The notes under the pieces were generated by a model, which worked only from the letters and a program-made list of their open reading frames with translations, was not told the origin of the DNA and did not search any database. The translations under genes and the position numbers were made by a program. From contig NZ_JALJXV010000004.1 of NCBI RefSeq assembly GCF_024170285.1, positions 248,001-312,000 of the forward strand: a DNA stretch of 64,000 nucleotides. The letters are read 5' to 3'. Shown here one piece after another: positions 18,465 to 28,388 of this stretch (positions are counted from its first letter, which is position 1; the number at the start of each line of letters is the position of its first letter). This DNA comes from Natronocella acetinitrilica. Its GTDB lineage: Bacteria; Pseudomonadota; Gammaproteobacteria; Nitrococcales; Aquisalimonadaceae.

Positions 18465-19164
18465 CGACCTGTACCCGGTTCTGATGCAGCACGGCACGGA
18501 TGGGCAGGCTGCTCGGCTCGCCAGCCTCACAGGCCTGACGGTACACCGCCCACTTGTCCGCGCCAACTATATGCAGCACGACGCGCCTGGCATTGAGCAG
18601 GGTGCTGATGCTTAGGGAAAGTCGCGGGTAGGGTGCCGTGCCCGGGGTGCAGGCAACACAGCGCGCGATTCCCTCCGGGTCAAGCCCTTTGGCGAGCGCC
18701 TCGCTGCCGGGGAAGAGCGAAGCGGTGTGGCCGTCTCCACCCATGCCCAGAATCACCACATCCAGTGGCCGGGGCAGGTCATCCAGGCGAGCTTCGCACT
18801 CCGACAGGCCCTGTTCAGGCGTTGCCGCCGTCGTCTTCAGCGGAATAAAGCGAGCCGCCGCCGCTTTGGCTTGCAGGAGTTCCTGCCTCACCAGTCGTTC
18901 ATTGCTGTCGGCATGGTCCGGTGAAACCCAGCGCTCGTCCGCCAGGGTAACGTCGATCCGCTCCCAGGCCAGTGGCTTGTCACGCAGCGCATGGAATAGC
19001 GGCAGTGGCGTACTGCCGCCGGAGACGATCAGGCTCGCACGCGGCCTTGCGCTGAGCCCGGTGCCCAGCCAGTCGCAGACGTCGGCGGCCAGTGCGCCTG
19101 CCAGGCTATTGCGATCCTTGAAGCGATGCTCCATGACCCGCGGTGGCCTGACCCCGTTGGCCAT
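18445..19164 (-). CDS. pgl: 6-phosphogluconolactonase (DevB/NagB-fold type)
   Basis: A 239-residue hydrolase opening 6-phosphogluconolactone, the second step after Zwf. It carries the family motifs LIVSGGSTPLPLF, VTLADERWVSPDHADSNERLVRQELL and VVILGMGGDGHTASLFPGS. The ATG at 19164 follows the zwf stop (19166-19168) by one base, with GAGGAAA as a ribosome site inside the zwf end; longer in-frame readings would run into zwf. It is translationally coupled on both sides, with zwf upstream and glk downstream. Confidence 0.95.
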   Translation of the reverse strand: MANGVRPPRVMEHRFKDRNSLAGALAADVCDWLGTGLSARPRASLIVSGGSTPLPLFHALRDKPLAWERIDVTLADERWVSPDHADSNERLVRQELLQAKAAAARFIPLKTTAATPEQGLSECEARLDDLPRPLDVVILGMGGDGHTASLFPGSEALAKGLDPEGIARCVACTPGTAPYPRLSLSISTLLNARRVVLHIVGADKWAVYRQACEAGEPSSLPIRAVLHQNRVQVDVYWSP

Positions 19165-19165
19165 G

Positions 19166-20623
19166 TCAGCTTTCCTCATGCCAGGCGTAACCTTGCCGTC
19201 CGACCAGGGCGCTCGACGCAGCAGGGCCCCAGGTGCCGGCCGTATAGGCCTTTGGAGCGTCGCCCTGGTGATCCCAGGCATCAAGGATCGGTTCAATCCA
19301 TCGCCATGCCGCATTCACTTCATCGCGGCGCATGAACAGCGTCAACCGACCCCGCAGGCAGTCCATCAGCAAGCGTTCGTAGGCGTCGGCCTTGCGGGTG
19401 GTGAAGGTCTTTGCGAAATCCAGGTTGAGTGCCACCGGACGCAACTCCATGTCGTCGCCCGGGGCCTTTGCCATCAGATGCAATTGCACCCCTTCATCGG
19501 GCTGTAATTCAATGACAAGCCGGTTGGCGCCAGGAGTCTGCGCCTGGCTGAATATCGAGTGAGGCACTTGCCGGAAGTTGACTACGACCTCCGCGACCCG
19601 GTCCTGCATCCGTTTGCCGGTGCGCAGAAAGAAGGGCACGCCAGCCCAACGCCAGGTGTCGATCTCTGTCTTCAGGGCGACGAAGGTCTCGGTGCGGCTG
19701 TCCGGGGAGACCCCGTTTTCCTCCAGGTAGCCGGGTACCGGCGAGCCGCCGATGGCGCCGGCGCGATACTGGCCGCGCACGGTATTGAGGACTGCCTCTT
19801 TGCCTTCCAGCGGCCGCAGGCCACGAAGTACCTTGAGTTTTTCGTCCCGTACCGCATCCGGGTCGATGCTCGTGGGTGGCTCCATGGCGATGATGCAGAG
19901 CAGTTGCAGCAGGTGGTTTTGCACCATGTCCCGAAGGGCGCCGGTGTTGTCATAAAACGGGCCGCGGTTCTCGACACCCACCTGCTCTGCCAGCGTGATC
20001 TGCACGTCGCGGATACTGCTCCTGCCCCACAGGGGCTCGAACAGCGCGTTGCCGAAGCGCAGCGCGATCAGATTCTGCACCGCCTCTTTGCCCAGGTAAT
20101 GGTCGATGCGATAGATCTGGCGTTCTGCGAATACTTCTGCGACGGACTCGTTGATCGCATCGGCAGAGGCGAGGTCCCGGCCGAGGGGTTTTTCCAGGAC
20201 AACACGACACTCGGGGCAGACCAGCCCGCTGCTCGCCAGATTGTGACAAATACCGGAAAACAGCTCCGGTCCCGTAGAGAGGTAGTAGATACGGGTGCGT
20301 TGCGGTTGCGCCTTGAGACGGTCCGCCAGCCCCTGGTAATCGGCCAGCTTGGTGGCATCAAGCTTCACATAGTCGAGTCGCTTGGCGAACGATTCCCAGA
20401 CGGACTCCTGGAAGTGGATGCCGACATGGCGGACACATGCCTCACGTACCTCGGCGATGTAGTCCTCGCGGCTGAGTCCGCGGCGCGCGGCGCCGATGAT
20501 GCCGCCGTCATCTGAGAGTGCCCCGTCCCGGTGGCGGTGATAGAGGGCGGGAAGCAGCTTTCGCAGCGCCAGGTCGCCGTTGCCGCCAAAGATGACGATG
20601 TCGAAGGGGGTGGACTTGGACAC
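19166..20623 (-). CDS. zwf: Glucose-6-phosphate 1-dehydrogenase
   Basis: A 485-residue NAD(P)+-dependent oxidoreductase, the first step of the oxidative route from glucose 6-phosphate. It has the N-terminal nucleotide motif [16 protein letters not shown], the substrate-binding/active-site [14 protein letters not shown] and the FLRTGKRM C-terminal segment. The start is GTG at 20623 with AAGGAAGGAG upstream. It heads the leftward zwf-pgl-glk-hexR operon. A HexR-type palindrome lies about 66 bases upstream. With edd diverging on the other side, the whole 6-phosphogluconate branch is controlled from this intergenic region. Confidence 0.97.
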   Translation of the reverse strand: MSKSTPFDIVIFGGNGDLALRKLLPALYHRHRDGALSDDGGIIGAARRGLSREDYIAEVREACVRHVGIHFQESVWESFAKRLDYVKLDATKLADYQGLADRLKAQPQRTRIYYLSTGPELFSGICHNLASSGLVCPECRVVLEKPLGRDLASADAINESVAEVFAERQIYRIDHYLGKEAVQNLIALRFGNALFEPLWGRSSIRDVQITLAEQVGVENRGPFYDNTGALRDMVQNHLLQLLCIIAMEPPTSIDPDAVRDEKLKVLRGLRPLEGKEAVLNTVRGQYRAGAIGGSPVPGYLEENGVSPDSRTETFVALKTEIDTWRWAGVPFFLRTGKRMQDRVAEVVVNFRQVPHSIFSQAQTPGANRLVIELQPDEGVQLHLMAKAPGDDMELRPVALNLDFAKTFTTRKADAYERLLMDCLRGRLTLFMRRDEVNAAWRWIEPILDAWDHQGDAPKAYTAGTWGPAASSALVGRQGYAWHEES

Positions 20624-20688
20624 ACGAGACTCCTTCCTTTCCTGTCGCTCGGCCAGGCAGATATGCCAGCGGGGTCTATAGACTAATT

Positions 20689-20703
20689 TGTAGCAAAACT
20701 ACA
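20689..20703. promoter_or_regulatory. HexR-type operator at the zwf promoter
   Basis: TGTAGCAAAACTACA (leftward reading TGTAGTTTTGCTACA) matches the HexR consensus almost perfectly. It lies 66 bases upstream of the zwf start within the 281-base zwf-edd intergenic region, and is the likely control point for zwf, pgl, glk and hexR. Confidence 0.8.
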
Positions 20704-20829
20704 ATCAAGTCTCAAATGCTCCTGAACGAATGGGCAGGTGATCAAAGTTCCTGTTTTACCTTTGTCTTGTTCTACTTTTTTTACTAGAAACCGACATTTT
20801 TCAGGTCTGAGGTATAGTGCTATGGGAGC

Positions 20830-20858
20830 TTGAAGTTGACGGTTTTCCCGCCTAAACT
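20830..20858 (+). promoter_or_regulatory. Candidate edd promoter
   Basis: TTGAAG (20830-20835), a 17-base spacer and TAAACT (20853-20858) form a reasonable sigma-70 promoter. The start of transcription would fall inside the HexR-type box that begins at 20858, which is the arrangement expected for steric repression. Confidence 0.55.
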
Positions 20859-20872
20859 GTAGTAAAGCTACA
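20858..20872. promoter_or_regulatory. HexR-type operator at the edd promoter
   Basis: TGTAGTAAAGCTACA matches the HexR consensus. It overlaps the last base of the proposed -10 element and covers the expected transcription start of edd, so KDPG-responsive repression is likely. Confidence 0.8.
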
Positions 20873-20904
20873 AAATGACGACACTTCACGCCCAGGACAG
20901 GTGC

Positions 20905-22776
20905 ATGGCGATATTGAATTCTGTAGTGGCTAAGGTCACCCGCCGCGTGGTCGAACGCAGCGCGGCGACACGTTCCCCCTATCTGGAGGGCATCGCGGCT
21001 GCCGCCGCACAAGGCCCTTTGCGGGGCGCGCTCTCCTGTACCAATCTGGCCCATGGTTTCGCTGCCTCGCCGGGCGATGACAAGGCCGCTCTGAAAGCCC
21101 TGCGTTGGCCCAATATCGGCATGGTATCTGCCTACAACGACATGCTGTCGGCGCATCAGCCACTGGGCAATTACCCGGAGATCATTCGCCAGGCTGCGCG
21201 AGAAGTCGGCGCGACCGCGCAGTTCGCGGGCGGTGTGCCGGCCATGTGTGATGGCGTGACCCAGGGTCAGCCGGGCATGCAGCTCTCCCTTTTCAGTCGC
21301 GACGTCATCGCCATGGCGACGGCTGTGGCCCTGTCCCATAACATGTTCGATGCGGCGCTGTGCCTGGGCGTCTGCGACAAGATCGTGCCGGGCCTGCTGA
21401 TGGGGGCCTTGTCTTTCGGTCATCTGCCGGTGATCTTCGTGCCTGCGGGGCCCATGCCTTCTGGCCTGCCGAATCAGGAAAAGGCGCGCATCCGTCAACT
21501 TTTCGCCCAGGGCAAGGTGAGCCGTGACGAGTTGCTGGAGGCCGAGTCCAGGTCCTACCACAGCCCGGGAACCTGTACGTTCTACGGCACGGCGAACAGC
21601 AATCAGCTGGTGCTCGAGTGTATGGGTTTGCACTTGCCGGGCACGGCATTCGTCAATCCCGACACGTCGCTGCGCTACGCGCTGACAGCCGAGTCGGCCC
21701 GGCGCGTGGTCGGCCTCACCGCGCTGGCTGGTGATTACACCCCCATCGGCCGCATCGTCGACGAAAAGGCAGTGATCAACGGCATCGTCGGCCTGTTGGC
21801 AAGCGGGGGCTCCACCAACCACACCATGCATCTGGTGGCAGTGGCCCGTGCTGCCGGTATTCACGTGAACTGGGACGATTTCGACGACCTGTCTCGCGCG
21901 GTACCGCTCTTGAGCCGGGTCTACCCCAACGGCAAGGCGGACGTGAACCATTTTCATGCCGCCGGCGGTGTTGGTTTTCTGATTCGCGAACTGCTGGACG
22001 CCGGCCTCATGCATGAAGATGTGCAAACGGTGGTCGGCCCTGGTCTGCGCCACTACACCCGCGAACCGGTGCAACAGGCCGGTGAGCTGGTCTGGCGAGA
22101 AGCTCCGATCCAGTCCGGCGACGTCGATGTGCTCCGAACCGCAGCTGATCCATTCGACGGCCAGAGTGGTCTGCGACTGCTTACGGGCAATCTCGGTCGG
22201 GCCGTAATCAAGACCTCGGCTGTTGCTGCCGAGCACCGCGTCGTCGAAGCGCCGGCCCGGGTGTTCCAGAGTCAGGAGGCAATGATCGACGCCTTCCAGG
22301 CCGGAGAGCTCGTCGGGGACATGGTCGCCGTGCTGCCGTTCCAGGGTCCGCGGGCCTGTGGCATGCCGGAGTTGCACAAGCTCACCCCCATTCTCGGTGT
22401 GCTGCAGGATCAGGGGCATCGCGTTGCCCTGGTAACGGATGGCCGCATGTCCGGCGCTTCGGGCAAAGTTCCCGCCGCGATTCATGTCACGCCGGAGGCC
22501 CTGTCCGGTGGCGCTCTCGCCCGTGTACGTACTGGCGACCTCATCCGAGTGGACAGCCTTGAGGGTAACTTGCAGGCCCTGGTGGATGATACGGAGTGGC
22601 AGGCGCGTGACATCACGTCGCCGTCGCTCGCCGCGCAGCATGTGGGGATGGGGCGCGAATTGTTCGACAACTTCCGCGCCGTCACCTCGGGGGCGGAGCA
22701 GGGTGCCATGAGCGTTTTGCTCGACGGTGCCCTGCGAGCTGTCGCCGAGCCGGCAGTGCCCGGGGAGCATGACTGA
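20905..22776 (+). CDS. edd: Phosphogluconate dehydratase
   Basis: A 623-residue [4Fe-4S] dehydratase converting 6-phosphogluconate to 2-keto-3-deoxy-6-phosphogluconate (KDPG), the committed ED step. Conserved segments are [80 protein letters not shown] and [23 protein letters not shown]. An in-frame ATG at 20875 sits 3 bases from the HexR box with no ribosome site, so the ATG at 20905 ([19 protein letters not shown]), behind AGGACAGG, is preferred. Its stop overlaps the eda start. Confidence 0.97.
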   Translation: MAILNSVVAKVTRRVVERSAATRSPYLEGIAAAAAQGPLRGALSCTNLAHGFAASPGDDKAALKALRWPNIGMVSAYNDMLSAHQPLGNYPEIIRQAAREVGATAQFAGGVPAMCDGVTQGQPGMQLSLFSRDVIAMATAVALSHNMFDAALCLGVCDKIVPGLLMGALSFGHLPVIFVPAGPMPSGLPNQEKARIRQLFAQGKVSRDELLEAESRSYHSPGTCTFYGTANSNQLVLECMGLHLPGTAFVNPDTSLRYALTAESARRVVGLTALAGDYTPIGRIVDEKAVINGIVGLLASGGSTNHTMHLVAVARAAGIHVNWDDFDDLSRAVPLLSRVYPNGKADVNHFHAAGGVGFLIRELLDAGLMHEDVQTVVGPGLRHYTREPVQQAGELVWREAPIQSGDVDVLRTAADPFDGQSGLRLLTGNLGRAVIKTSAVAAEHRVVEAPARVFQSQEAMIDAFQAGELVGDMVAVLPFQGPRACGMPELHKLTPILGVLQDQGHRVALVTDGRMSGASGKVPAAIHVTPEALSGGALARVRTGDLIRVDSLEGNLQALVDDTEWQARDITSPSLAAQHVGMGRELFDNFRAVTSGAEQGAMSVLLDGALRAVAEPAVPGEHD

Positions 22777-23440
22777 AATGACAACTTCCAATGGCGCCAT
22801 GGATATTCGGGCAATCATGCAGCTGGCGCCGGTGATTCCGGTGCTCAAGATCGAAGACGCCGACAAGGCCGTCCCTCTGGCGCGGGCGCTGGTTGCCGGT
22901 GGGCTGCCGGTCCTCGAGATCACCTTGCGCACTGCTACCGCAATGCGCGCTGTCGAGGCCATTATCCGGGAAGTGCCCGACGCAGTCGTCGGCGTTGGCA
23001 CCGTCCTGCGGCCGGAGGATCTGCTGCAAGCTGAACAGATCGGCGCCCAGTTTGCCGTGAGTCCCGGTTTGACCAGCGAATTGGCTGATGCGGCGCGTTA
23101 CTCGGCAATTGCCTTCCTGCCGGGGGTAATGACGCCGGGTGAGGTCATGCACGCGCGTGGCCATGGTTTTACCAGCCTGAAGCTTTTCCCCGCCATGCAG
23201 GCGGGGGGTGTGCCCATGCTGCAGGCGCTCGCGGGACCGTTCCCCGATCTCATCTTTTGCCCCACGGGTGGCGTGAAGGCCGAAACCTGCCGGGACTTTC
23301 TCGCCCTGCCGAATGTGGCCTGTGTGGGCGGCAGCTGGCTGGCACCTGCTGATGCCGTGGCCGCGGGGGACTGGGCGCGTATCGAGCGTCTGGCGGCTGC
23401 CTCGGTGAGTCACGCATACGGCGAGAAGGGCAATGGATAG
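22769..23440 (+). CDS. eda: KDPG aldolase (2-dehydro-3-deoxyphosphogluconate aldolase)
   Basis: A 223-residue class I aldolase cleaving KDPG to pyruvate and glyceraldehyde 3-phosphate. It has [36 protein letters not shown] at the N terminus, the [26 protein letters not shown] segment, the Schiff-base lysine region ([10 protein letters not shown]) and PTGGVKAE. The ATG at 22769 is eight bases before the end of edd and is preceded by GGGGAG; a second ATG at 22778 is possible. Its 3' end overlaps the next gene, encoding a lipoprotein, by eight bases. Confidence 0.97.
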   Translation: MTEMTTSNGAMDIRAIMQLAPVIPVLKIEDADKAVPLARALVAGGLPVLEITLRTATAMRAVEAIIREVPDAVVGVGTVLRPEDLLQAEQIGAQFAVSPGLTSELADAARYSAIAFLPGVMTPGEVMHARGHGFTSLKLFPAMQAGGVPMLQALAGPFPDLIFCPTGGVKAETCRDFLALPNVACVGGSWLAPADAVAAGDWARIERLAAASVSHAYGEKGNG

Positions 23441-24224
23441 CCAACCTGCCACCAGACGTGCCTCCCTTGTTGCGGCCTGGCTTGCGGTTGTGGGGATCGT
23501 CGTCGGGTTTGCACTGCTTTTGAGCGGTTGTGCGACCTCCGGCGAAGGCTATCGCCCCTTGACGGGTCTCAGTGCGGCGAGTGGTCGTACGGTGCGCCAG
23601 CAACTCAACGAGTCGGATAGCCGGGTTGTACAAGTTCACTGGCGGCAGGATCCCTGGTTCGTACGCCGACAGACCCTGCCGGCCGATGCGGAGCCCTCTC
23701 GGCATCCGGTGGATATCGAAGTCGACTGGCTGCGTGAACGCCTGGCGTCGCTGTATCTGGAAGACGAAGATGCAGGGCCTGCTCGCGGCGGAGTTCTGGG
23801 GCTGCGTCCCGCCTGGGGCGGCGGTAACCGGGATTTGCCTGGCGATGCCTTGTTCGAACCCGAGGAACTGGACCGTATCGTAGCGCCCCTGGTATTGGCC
23901 CTGGCGGCGGCGGAGGCTGGCGAAGAGGTTGCCTTTGCCATAGGCACCATCCGGGGTGGCTGGCGATATGTGGGGCCGACCACCATGACCAGCGGTGTGA
24001 TGTTCGTTGCCGACGGGCAGGTCAACCTTCTCCTCGGCGATGTTCACGAGAGTTATGAGGGATCGGCGAGAAACAGCGGTCTCATGCAGGCTTTTCGCGT
24101 TCCGGACCGGCAGACGGCAACCAGCCTGTCGGCTCCCCTGGCCAGTACGCGGGCAGACGTGGATAGCCGCCGCACCGACTGGTTGCGATTCCCGCTGCCT
24201 GACACGAGTTCACGATCTGACTGA
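23433..24224 (+). CDS. Putative lipoprotein of unknown function in the ED operon
   Basis: A 263-residue protein with a basic, hydrophobic N terminus ending in a lipobox (LLSGC, lipidated Cys33), so it is probably anchored in an outer- or inner-membrane leaflet. The mature part is soluble, acidic and rich in W/R segments ([43 protein letters not shown]). I recognise no domain. It overlaps eda by eight bases and has GAGAAGG before its ATG, so it is translated with the ED enzymes; gap follows. Why an envelope lipoprotein is coupled to a cytoplasmic pathway is not clear. Confidence 0.8.
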   Translation: MDSQPATRRASLVAAWLAVVGIVVGFALLLSGCATSGEGYRPLTGLSAASGRTVRQQLNESDSRVVQVHWRQDPWFVRRQTLPADAEPSRHPVDIEVDWLRERLASLYLEDEDAGPARGGVLGLRPAWGGGNRDLPGDALFEPEELDRIVAPLVLALAAAEAGEEVAFAIGTIRGGWRYVGPTTMTSGVMFVADGQVNLLLGDVHESYEGSARNSGLMQAFRVPDRQTATSLSAPLASTRADVDSRRTDWLRFPLPDTSSRSD

Positions 24225-24308
24225 AGTGCGCCGCGGCGGCAGGAACCGCCCGGCCGAAATGGATGCGCCGGCCTGGCCGGCATAAATGGACAAGACGAGG
24301 AGACTGAC

Positions 24309-25325
24309 ATGGCCTACCGAGTGGCGATCAATGGATACGGACGTATTGGCCGCAACGTGCTGCGAGCTCTCTACGAGACCGCCCGACGTGACGAATTCGA
24401 GATTGTGGCTATCAACGATCTGGGTGATGCAGCGACCAACGCGCACCTGACCCGGTATGACACCGTGCACGGGCGATTTGCCTCGGAGGTGAGTGTCGAT
24501 GGAAATGACCTGCTAGTGGATGGGGATCGGATTCGCGTGTTCGCCGAACGGGACCCGTCACGCCTGCCCTGGGGCGATTTGGATGTCGACGTGGTCATGG
24601 AATGCACCGGGATGTTCAACAGCAAGGCAAAGGCCGGCGCGCACCTTGAAGCCGGTGCGAAGAAGGTGATCCTCTCCGCGCCGGGCGGCAGTGACGTCGA
24701 TGCCACCATCGTTTACGGTGTCAATCATCATGTGCTCACCGCTGCCCACCAGGTGATTTCCAATGCCTCCTGCACCACGAACTGCCTGGCACCGATGGTG
24801 AAGCCATTACACGAGTCCATTGGTGTGGAGCGTGGCCTGATGACTACCATCCACTCCTACACCAATGACCAGGTTCTCACTGATGTCTATCACAAGGATC
24901 TGCGCAGGGCGCGCTCTGCAACCCAGTCGATGATTCCCACCAAGACCGGTGCGGCGGCTGCGGTTGGTCTGGTTCTGCCGGAACTGAAGGGGCGCCTTGA
25001 TGGCTTTGCGGTGCGTGTGCCGACTATCAATGTTTCACTGGTGGACCTGACATTCGATGCAGCTCGGGAGACCAGCGCCGAAGAAGTGACCCATTTGCTG
25101 AGAGAGGCTGCGGCCGGCCCCATGAAGGGTGTGCTCAATGTCTGTGATGAACCCCTGGTATCCATGGATTTCAATCATGATCCTGCGTCCTGCACCTACG
25201 ATCCGTCCCTGACCCGGGTTACGGAAGGGCGTTTGGTCAAGGTCTGCGCCTGGTACGACAATGAGTGGGGATTTTCCAATCGCATGCTCGACACAGCCGG
25301 TGCGCTGATGCGGGCTGCACAATAA
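24309..25325 (+). CDS. gap: Glyceraldehyde-3-phosphate dehydrogenase, type I
   Basis: A 338-residue NAD-dependent enzyme oxidising the glyceraldehyde 3-phosphate made by Eda. It has the N-terminal Rossmann motif [14 protein letters not shown], acidic residue 37 (INDLGD) expected for NAD preference, the catalytic cysteine Cys155 in SNASCTTNC, and the C-terminal [21 protein letters not shown] precedes the ATG. The 84-base gap from the lipoprotein gene contains a GCCGG-CCTGG-CCGGC inverted repeat (24267-24281). It is probably part of the HexR-controlled ED operon. Confidence 0.97.
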   Translation: MAYRVAINGYGRIGRNVLRALYETARRDEFEIVAINDLGDAATNAHLTRYDTVHGRFASEVSVDGNDLLVDGDRIRVFAERDPSRLPWGDLDVDVVMECTGMFNSKAKAGAHLEAGAKKVILSAPGGSDVDATIVYGVNHHVLTAAHQVISNASCTTNCLAPMVKPLHESIGVERGLMTTIHSYTNDQVLTDVYHKDLRRARSATQSMIPTKTGAAAAVGLVLPELKGRLDGFAVRVPTINVSLVDLTFDAARETSAEEVTHLLREAAAGPMKGVLNVCDEPLVSMDFNHDPASCTYDPSLTRVTEGRLVKVCAWYDNEWGFSNRMLDTAGALMRAAQ

Positions 25326-25374
25326 TAATCGCCGACTATCGCCTAACGATGGGTCGGCCGAGAGGAGGAGTGCC

Positions 25375-26820
25375 ATGCCACGCCGAACAAAAATCGTCGC
25401 CACGCTCGGACCAGCATCCGACAGTGCGGAGATTCTCGAACAGCTGATTCGCGCTGGTGTCGACGTGTTCCGTCTCAACTTCTCCCATGGAGAGGCGGCG
25501 GATCATCAGCGCCGCGCCGAGCGCGTTCGGCAGGCAGCGGCCACGGTTGGCCGGGATGTGGGGATCCTCGCTGACCTGCAGGGCCCGAAGATTCGTATCG
25601 ATCGGTTCCGGGACGGGCGGGTCACGCTGGAAGAGGGCGCTGCTTTCTGTCTGGACGCCGAGCTCGATGCCGAGGCCGGCACCAGCGAACGGGTGGGTAT
25701 CGCCTACAAGGACTTACCCAGGGACGTCAGCCCTGGCGATCGGCTCCTGCTGGACGACGGCCTCATCGTCATGCGGGTGACGGAGGTGGAGGGCGCGCGC
25801 GTCCATTGCGAGGTCGAACTCGGCGGCCAGTTGTCGAACAACAAGGGCATCAATCGTCTGGGTGGGGGGTTGTCCGCGGGGGCCCTCACCGACAAGGATC
25901 GCCAGGATATCGTGACCGCGGCGTCCATGCAGGTGGACTATGTGGCCGTCTCGTTTCCGCGTTCCGCGGATGACATTCACGCGGCTCGGGCGCTGCTGAC
26001 CGAGGCGGGAAGCCGTGCCGGCATTGTTGCCAAGATCGAGCGCGCCGAGGCGGTCGACGCCATCGAGGAAATCGTCGTCGCCTCCGATGTGGTGATGGTG
26101 GCCCGCGGTGATCTGGGCGTGGAAATCGGCGATGCGGAATTGCCGGGTGTGCAGAAGCGCATCATTTCCGTCGCGCGCGCCCTGAACCGCGTGGTCATCA
26201 CCGCCACCCAGATGATGGAATCCATGATTTCCCAGCCTGCGCCAACGCGAGCCGAAGTGCTGGACGTGGCCAACGCGGTGATGGATGGCACCGACGCCGT
26301 CATGCTCTCCGCCGAGACGGCGGCGGGCAAGTACCCGGTGCGGACGGTGGAGGCGATGGATCGCGTCTGCCTCGGTGCCGAGCGTCAGCGGTTCACGCAG
26401 CGCTCCGGTCATCGCATGGACAGTCACTTCGAGCGCATCGACGAGGCCATCGCCATGGCCACCATGTATACCGCCAACCACCTGGAAGCCCGGGCAATCA
26501 TTTCGCTGACCGAGTCGGGATCCACTGCGCTGTGGATGTCGCGGATCAGCTCGGGTATTCCCATCTACGCATTGACCCAGCATGAAGCGACGCGTCGTCG
26601 AGTAACGCTTTACCGGGGCGTGTATCCGGTGGGGTTCGAGATCATGCGGGCGAACCCCAACGTGGTTGTTCGGGACGCGGTGAACTGCCTGCGTGGAATG
26701 AATGCCGTTGCCGACGGCGATCTGGTAGTGATCACCAAGGGCGATCTCACCGGCGTGGCGGGTGGCACCAACACCATGAAGATTCTGCGGGTTGGAGAAG
26801 AGCCGGACCCCGTCGAGTGA
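25375..26820 (+). CDS. pyk: Pyruvate kinase
   Basis: A 481-residue enzyme making pyruvate and ATP from phosphoenolpyruvate. It starts [37 protein letters not shown]. The active-site segment is [37 protein letters not shown], then [11 protein letters not shown] and [11 protein letters not shown], with a C-terminal allosteric domain. GAGAGGAGG lies upstream. It is the last gene of edd-eda-lipoprotein-gap-pyk. The region after it carries two HexR-type boxes serving the sugar ABC operon. Confidence 0.97.
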   Translation: MPRRTKIVATLGPASDSAEILEQLIRAGVDVFRLNFSHGEAADHQRRAERVRQAAATVGRDVGILADLQGPKIRIDRFRDGRVTLEEGAAFCLDAELDAEAGTSERVGIAYKDLPRDVSPGDRLLLDDGLIVMRVTEVEGARVHCEVELGGQLSNNKGINRLGGGLSAGALTDKDRQDIVTAASMQVDYVAVSFPRSADDIHAARALLTEAGSRAGIVAKIERAEAVDAIEEIVVASDVVMVARGDLGVEIGDAELPGVQKRIISVARALNRVVITATQMMESMISQPAPTRAEVLDVANAVMDGTDAVMLSAETAAGKYPVRTVEAMDRVCLGAERQRFTQRSGHRMDSHFERIDEAIAMATMYTANHLEARAIISLTESGSTALWMSRISSGIPIYALTQHEATRRRVTLYRGVYPVGFEIMRANPNVVVRDAVNCLRGMNAVADGDLVVITKGDLTGVAGGTNTMKILRVGEEPDPVE

Positions 26821-26841
26821 GTGCAGCAAAGCGCATTTTCT

Positions 26842-26856
26842 TGTACTTTAGCTACA
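26842..26856. promoter_or_regulatory. HexR-type operator downstream of pyk
   Basis: TGTACTTTAGCTACA differs from the HexR consensus at one position in the left half. It lies 207 bases before the start of the sugar-binding protein gene. Confidence 0.6.
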
Positions 26857-26909
26857 GGAAGTTCATCGATTGATGCCTTAGGGTGGCATCACCCCTTAAG
26901 TTATGCATA

Positions 26910-26921
26910 ATGAACGTTCAT
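26910..26921. promoter_or_regulatory. CG-centred palindrome before the sugar ABC operon
   Basis: ATGAACGTTCAT is a perfect 12-base palindrome with a central CG, the symmetry typical of LacI-family operators. It overlaps a possible -10 element (CATAAT, 26906-26911). A related half (TGTTCA) follows nine bases later. No LacI-family gene is in the window. Confidence 0.4.
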
Positions 26922-26954
26922 CAATGTTCAGAGGTGAAAAACAAGCGGCATAAG

Positions 26955-26969
26955 GGTAGTAAAACTACA
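26955..26969. promoter_or_regulatory. HexR-type operator before the sugar ABC operon
   Basis: GGTAGTAAAACTACA matches the HexR consensus except for its first base. It lies 80 bases before the start of the binding-protein gene and downstream of the box at 26842, so the two could be looped or bound together. Confidence 0.65.
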
Positions 26970-27048
26970 AGTCGCGACCCTGAGTCAGGTAGTACGGATC
27001 CCGGAATGACTCCGGGGAAAAAGGAAGGGAACGGAGGAGAAACCCCTA

Positions 27049-28326
27049 ATGAAAGCAAAGCGCAATATTCTCGTTACTTGCGGCGCCCTCGCCATGATGG
27101 GCATGACCGCCCCCGCCAGCGCATCAGTGACCATATCCATCTCCTGCGGCGCCGTAGGACAGGAGCTTGAGCTTTGCCGCGAAGGCGCCGACGCCTGGGC
27201 GGAAAAGACGGGCAATCAAGTCGAAATCGTATCGACCCCGAATTCAACGACGGAGCGGCTGGCACTCTATCAGCAGATTCTCTCCGCTGAGGCGCGGGAT
27301 ATCGACGTCTACCAGATTGACGTGATCTGGCCAGGCATCCTCGGGGATCATTTCATCGATCTTGCCGACTACGCCGGAGACGCCATCGACGGACACTTCG
27401 AGGCCATCGTCGAGAACAACACCATGGATGGGCGCCTTATCGCCATGCCCTGGTTCACCGACGCCGGCGTGCTCTACTACCGCGAAGACCTGCTGGAGAA
27501 GCACGGGGAGTCCGTCCCCGAAACCTGGAGCGAAATGGCCGAGGTTGCCGAGCGCATCCAGAATGCCGAGCGCGAGGAAGGCAACTCCCGCATGTGGGGT
27601 TTCGTGTTCCAGGGGCGTGGCTACGAGGGCCTGACCTGCAATGCGCTCGAGTGGGTGGCGAGCTATGGTGGTGGCAACATCGTCGAAGCCGACGGGCAGA
27701 TTACCATCAACAACGATGAGGCTGCTGCCGCCCTCAGCGAGGCTGCCAGCTGGATTGAGCGGATCAGCCCCCAGGGCGTGCTCAACTATGCCGAGGAAGA
27801 AGCCCGTGGTGTTTTCCAATCGGGCAATGCCGTGTTCATGCGCAACTGGCCCTATGCCTGGTCATTGGCCCAGTCCGAGGACAGCCCGATTCGGGGTAAC
27901 GTCGGGGTGACCACCTTGCCTCACGGCGGTGGTGATAACAGCCCGGCTGCCGTGCTGGGTGGCTGGCAGCTCGCCGTCGCCAAGTACTCCGAGCACCAGG
28001 AAGAGGCCGCCGACCTGGTCATGTTCCTGACCTCCTACGAGGAGCAGAAGCGTCGGGCCATTCAGGCTTCCTACAACCCCACCATCGAGGCCTTGTACGA
28101 GAACGATGAAGTCCTCGAGGCCGTTCCCTTCTTTGGCGAACTCTACGAGACCTTTGTCAACGCGGTGCCCCGCCCGTCCACGGTGACTGGCGAGGAGTAC
28201 AACCGTGTCAGCAGTGCCTTCTACAACGCCGTTCACGATGTCTTGCGTGGCCGTGCCGAGCCCGAAGCCCGCCTTGGGCAGCTCCACGGTGAGTACATGC
28301 GCATGAGTCGCGGCGGTAACTGGTAG
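27049..28326 (+). CDS. Sugar ABC transporter, periplasmic binding protein (MalE/ThuE-like)
   Basis: A 425-residue extracellular solute-binding protein, family 1, with a signal peptide of about 25 residues (cleavage after ASA). It contains the family landmarks DVYQIDVIWPGILGDHFIDL, MPWFTDAGVLYYREDLLEKHG, the AVFMRNWPYAWSLAQ segment and GGWQLAVAKYSEHQEEAADLVMFL. The sequence style is that of trehalose/maltose/sucrose binders (ThuE, AglE). GGAGGAG lies upstream. It is the first gene of an ABC importer operon with two HexR-type boxes in front and a strong hairpin behind it. The exact sugar is inferred from the nearby alpha-glucosidase. Confidence 0.92.
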   Translation: MKAKRNILVTCGALAMMGMTAPASASVTISISCGAVGQELELCREGADAWAEKTGNQVEIVSTPNSTTERLALYQQILSAEARDIDVYQIDVIWPGILGDHFIDLADYAGDAIDGHFEAIVENNTMDGRLIAMPWFTDAGVLYYREDLLEKHGESVPETWSEMAEVAERIQNAEREEGNSRMWGFVFQGRGYEGLTCNALEWVASYGGGNIVEADGQITINNDEAAAALSEAASWIERISPQGVLNYAEEEARGVFQSGNAVFMRNWPYAWSLAQSEDSPIRGNVGVTTLPHGGGDNSPAAVLGGWQLAVAKYSEHQEEAADLVMFLTSYEEQKRRAIQASYNPTIEALYENDEVLEAVPFFGELYETFVNAVPRPSTVTGEEYNRVSSAFYNAVHDVLRGRAEPEARLGQLHGEYMRMSRGGNW

Positions 28327-28339
28327 AACGATAGGCGGG

Positions 28340-28365
28340 AGCGGGCCGGCAGCTGCCGGCCCGCT
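28340..28365 (+). repeat. Perfect 26-base palindrome between binding-protein and permease genes
   Basis: Two 13-base arms, 28340-28352 (containing GCGGGCCGGC) and 28353-28365, are fully complementary; the RNA would fold into a very stable hairpin followed by CTTTATG. It lies 14 bases after the binding-protein stop. By analogy with malE-malF, it could protect the upstream message or limit read-through so that more binding protein than permease is made. Confidence 0.75.
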
Positions 28366-28388
28366 CTTTATGCTGCTGGAGGATCACC

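Noticed and set aside
20683-23001. A 772-codon open frame on the minus strand opposite edd and the start of eda
   Set aside because: It is antisense to clearly conserved edd/eda, is rich in His, Arg and Gln in a pattern typical of a mirrored GC-rich gene, and has no recognisable domain or ribosome site.
26872-26903. Terminator after pyk (TTAGGGTGGCATCACCCCTTAA region)
   Set aside because: The stem is interrupted by unpaired bases and no T run follows; it may be chance symmetry in the promoter region.
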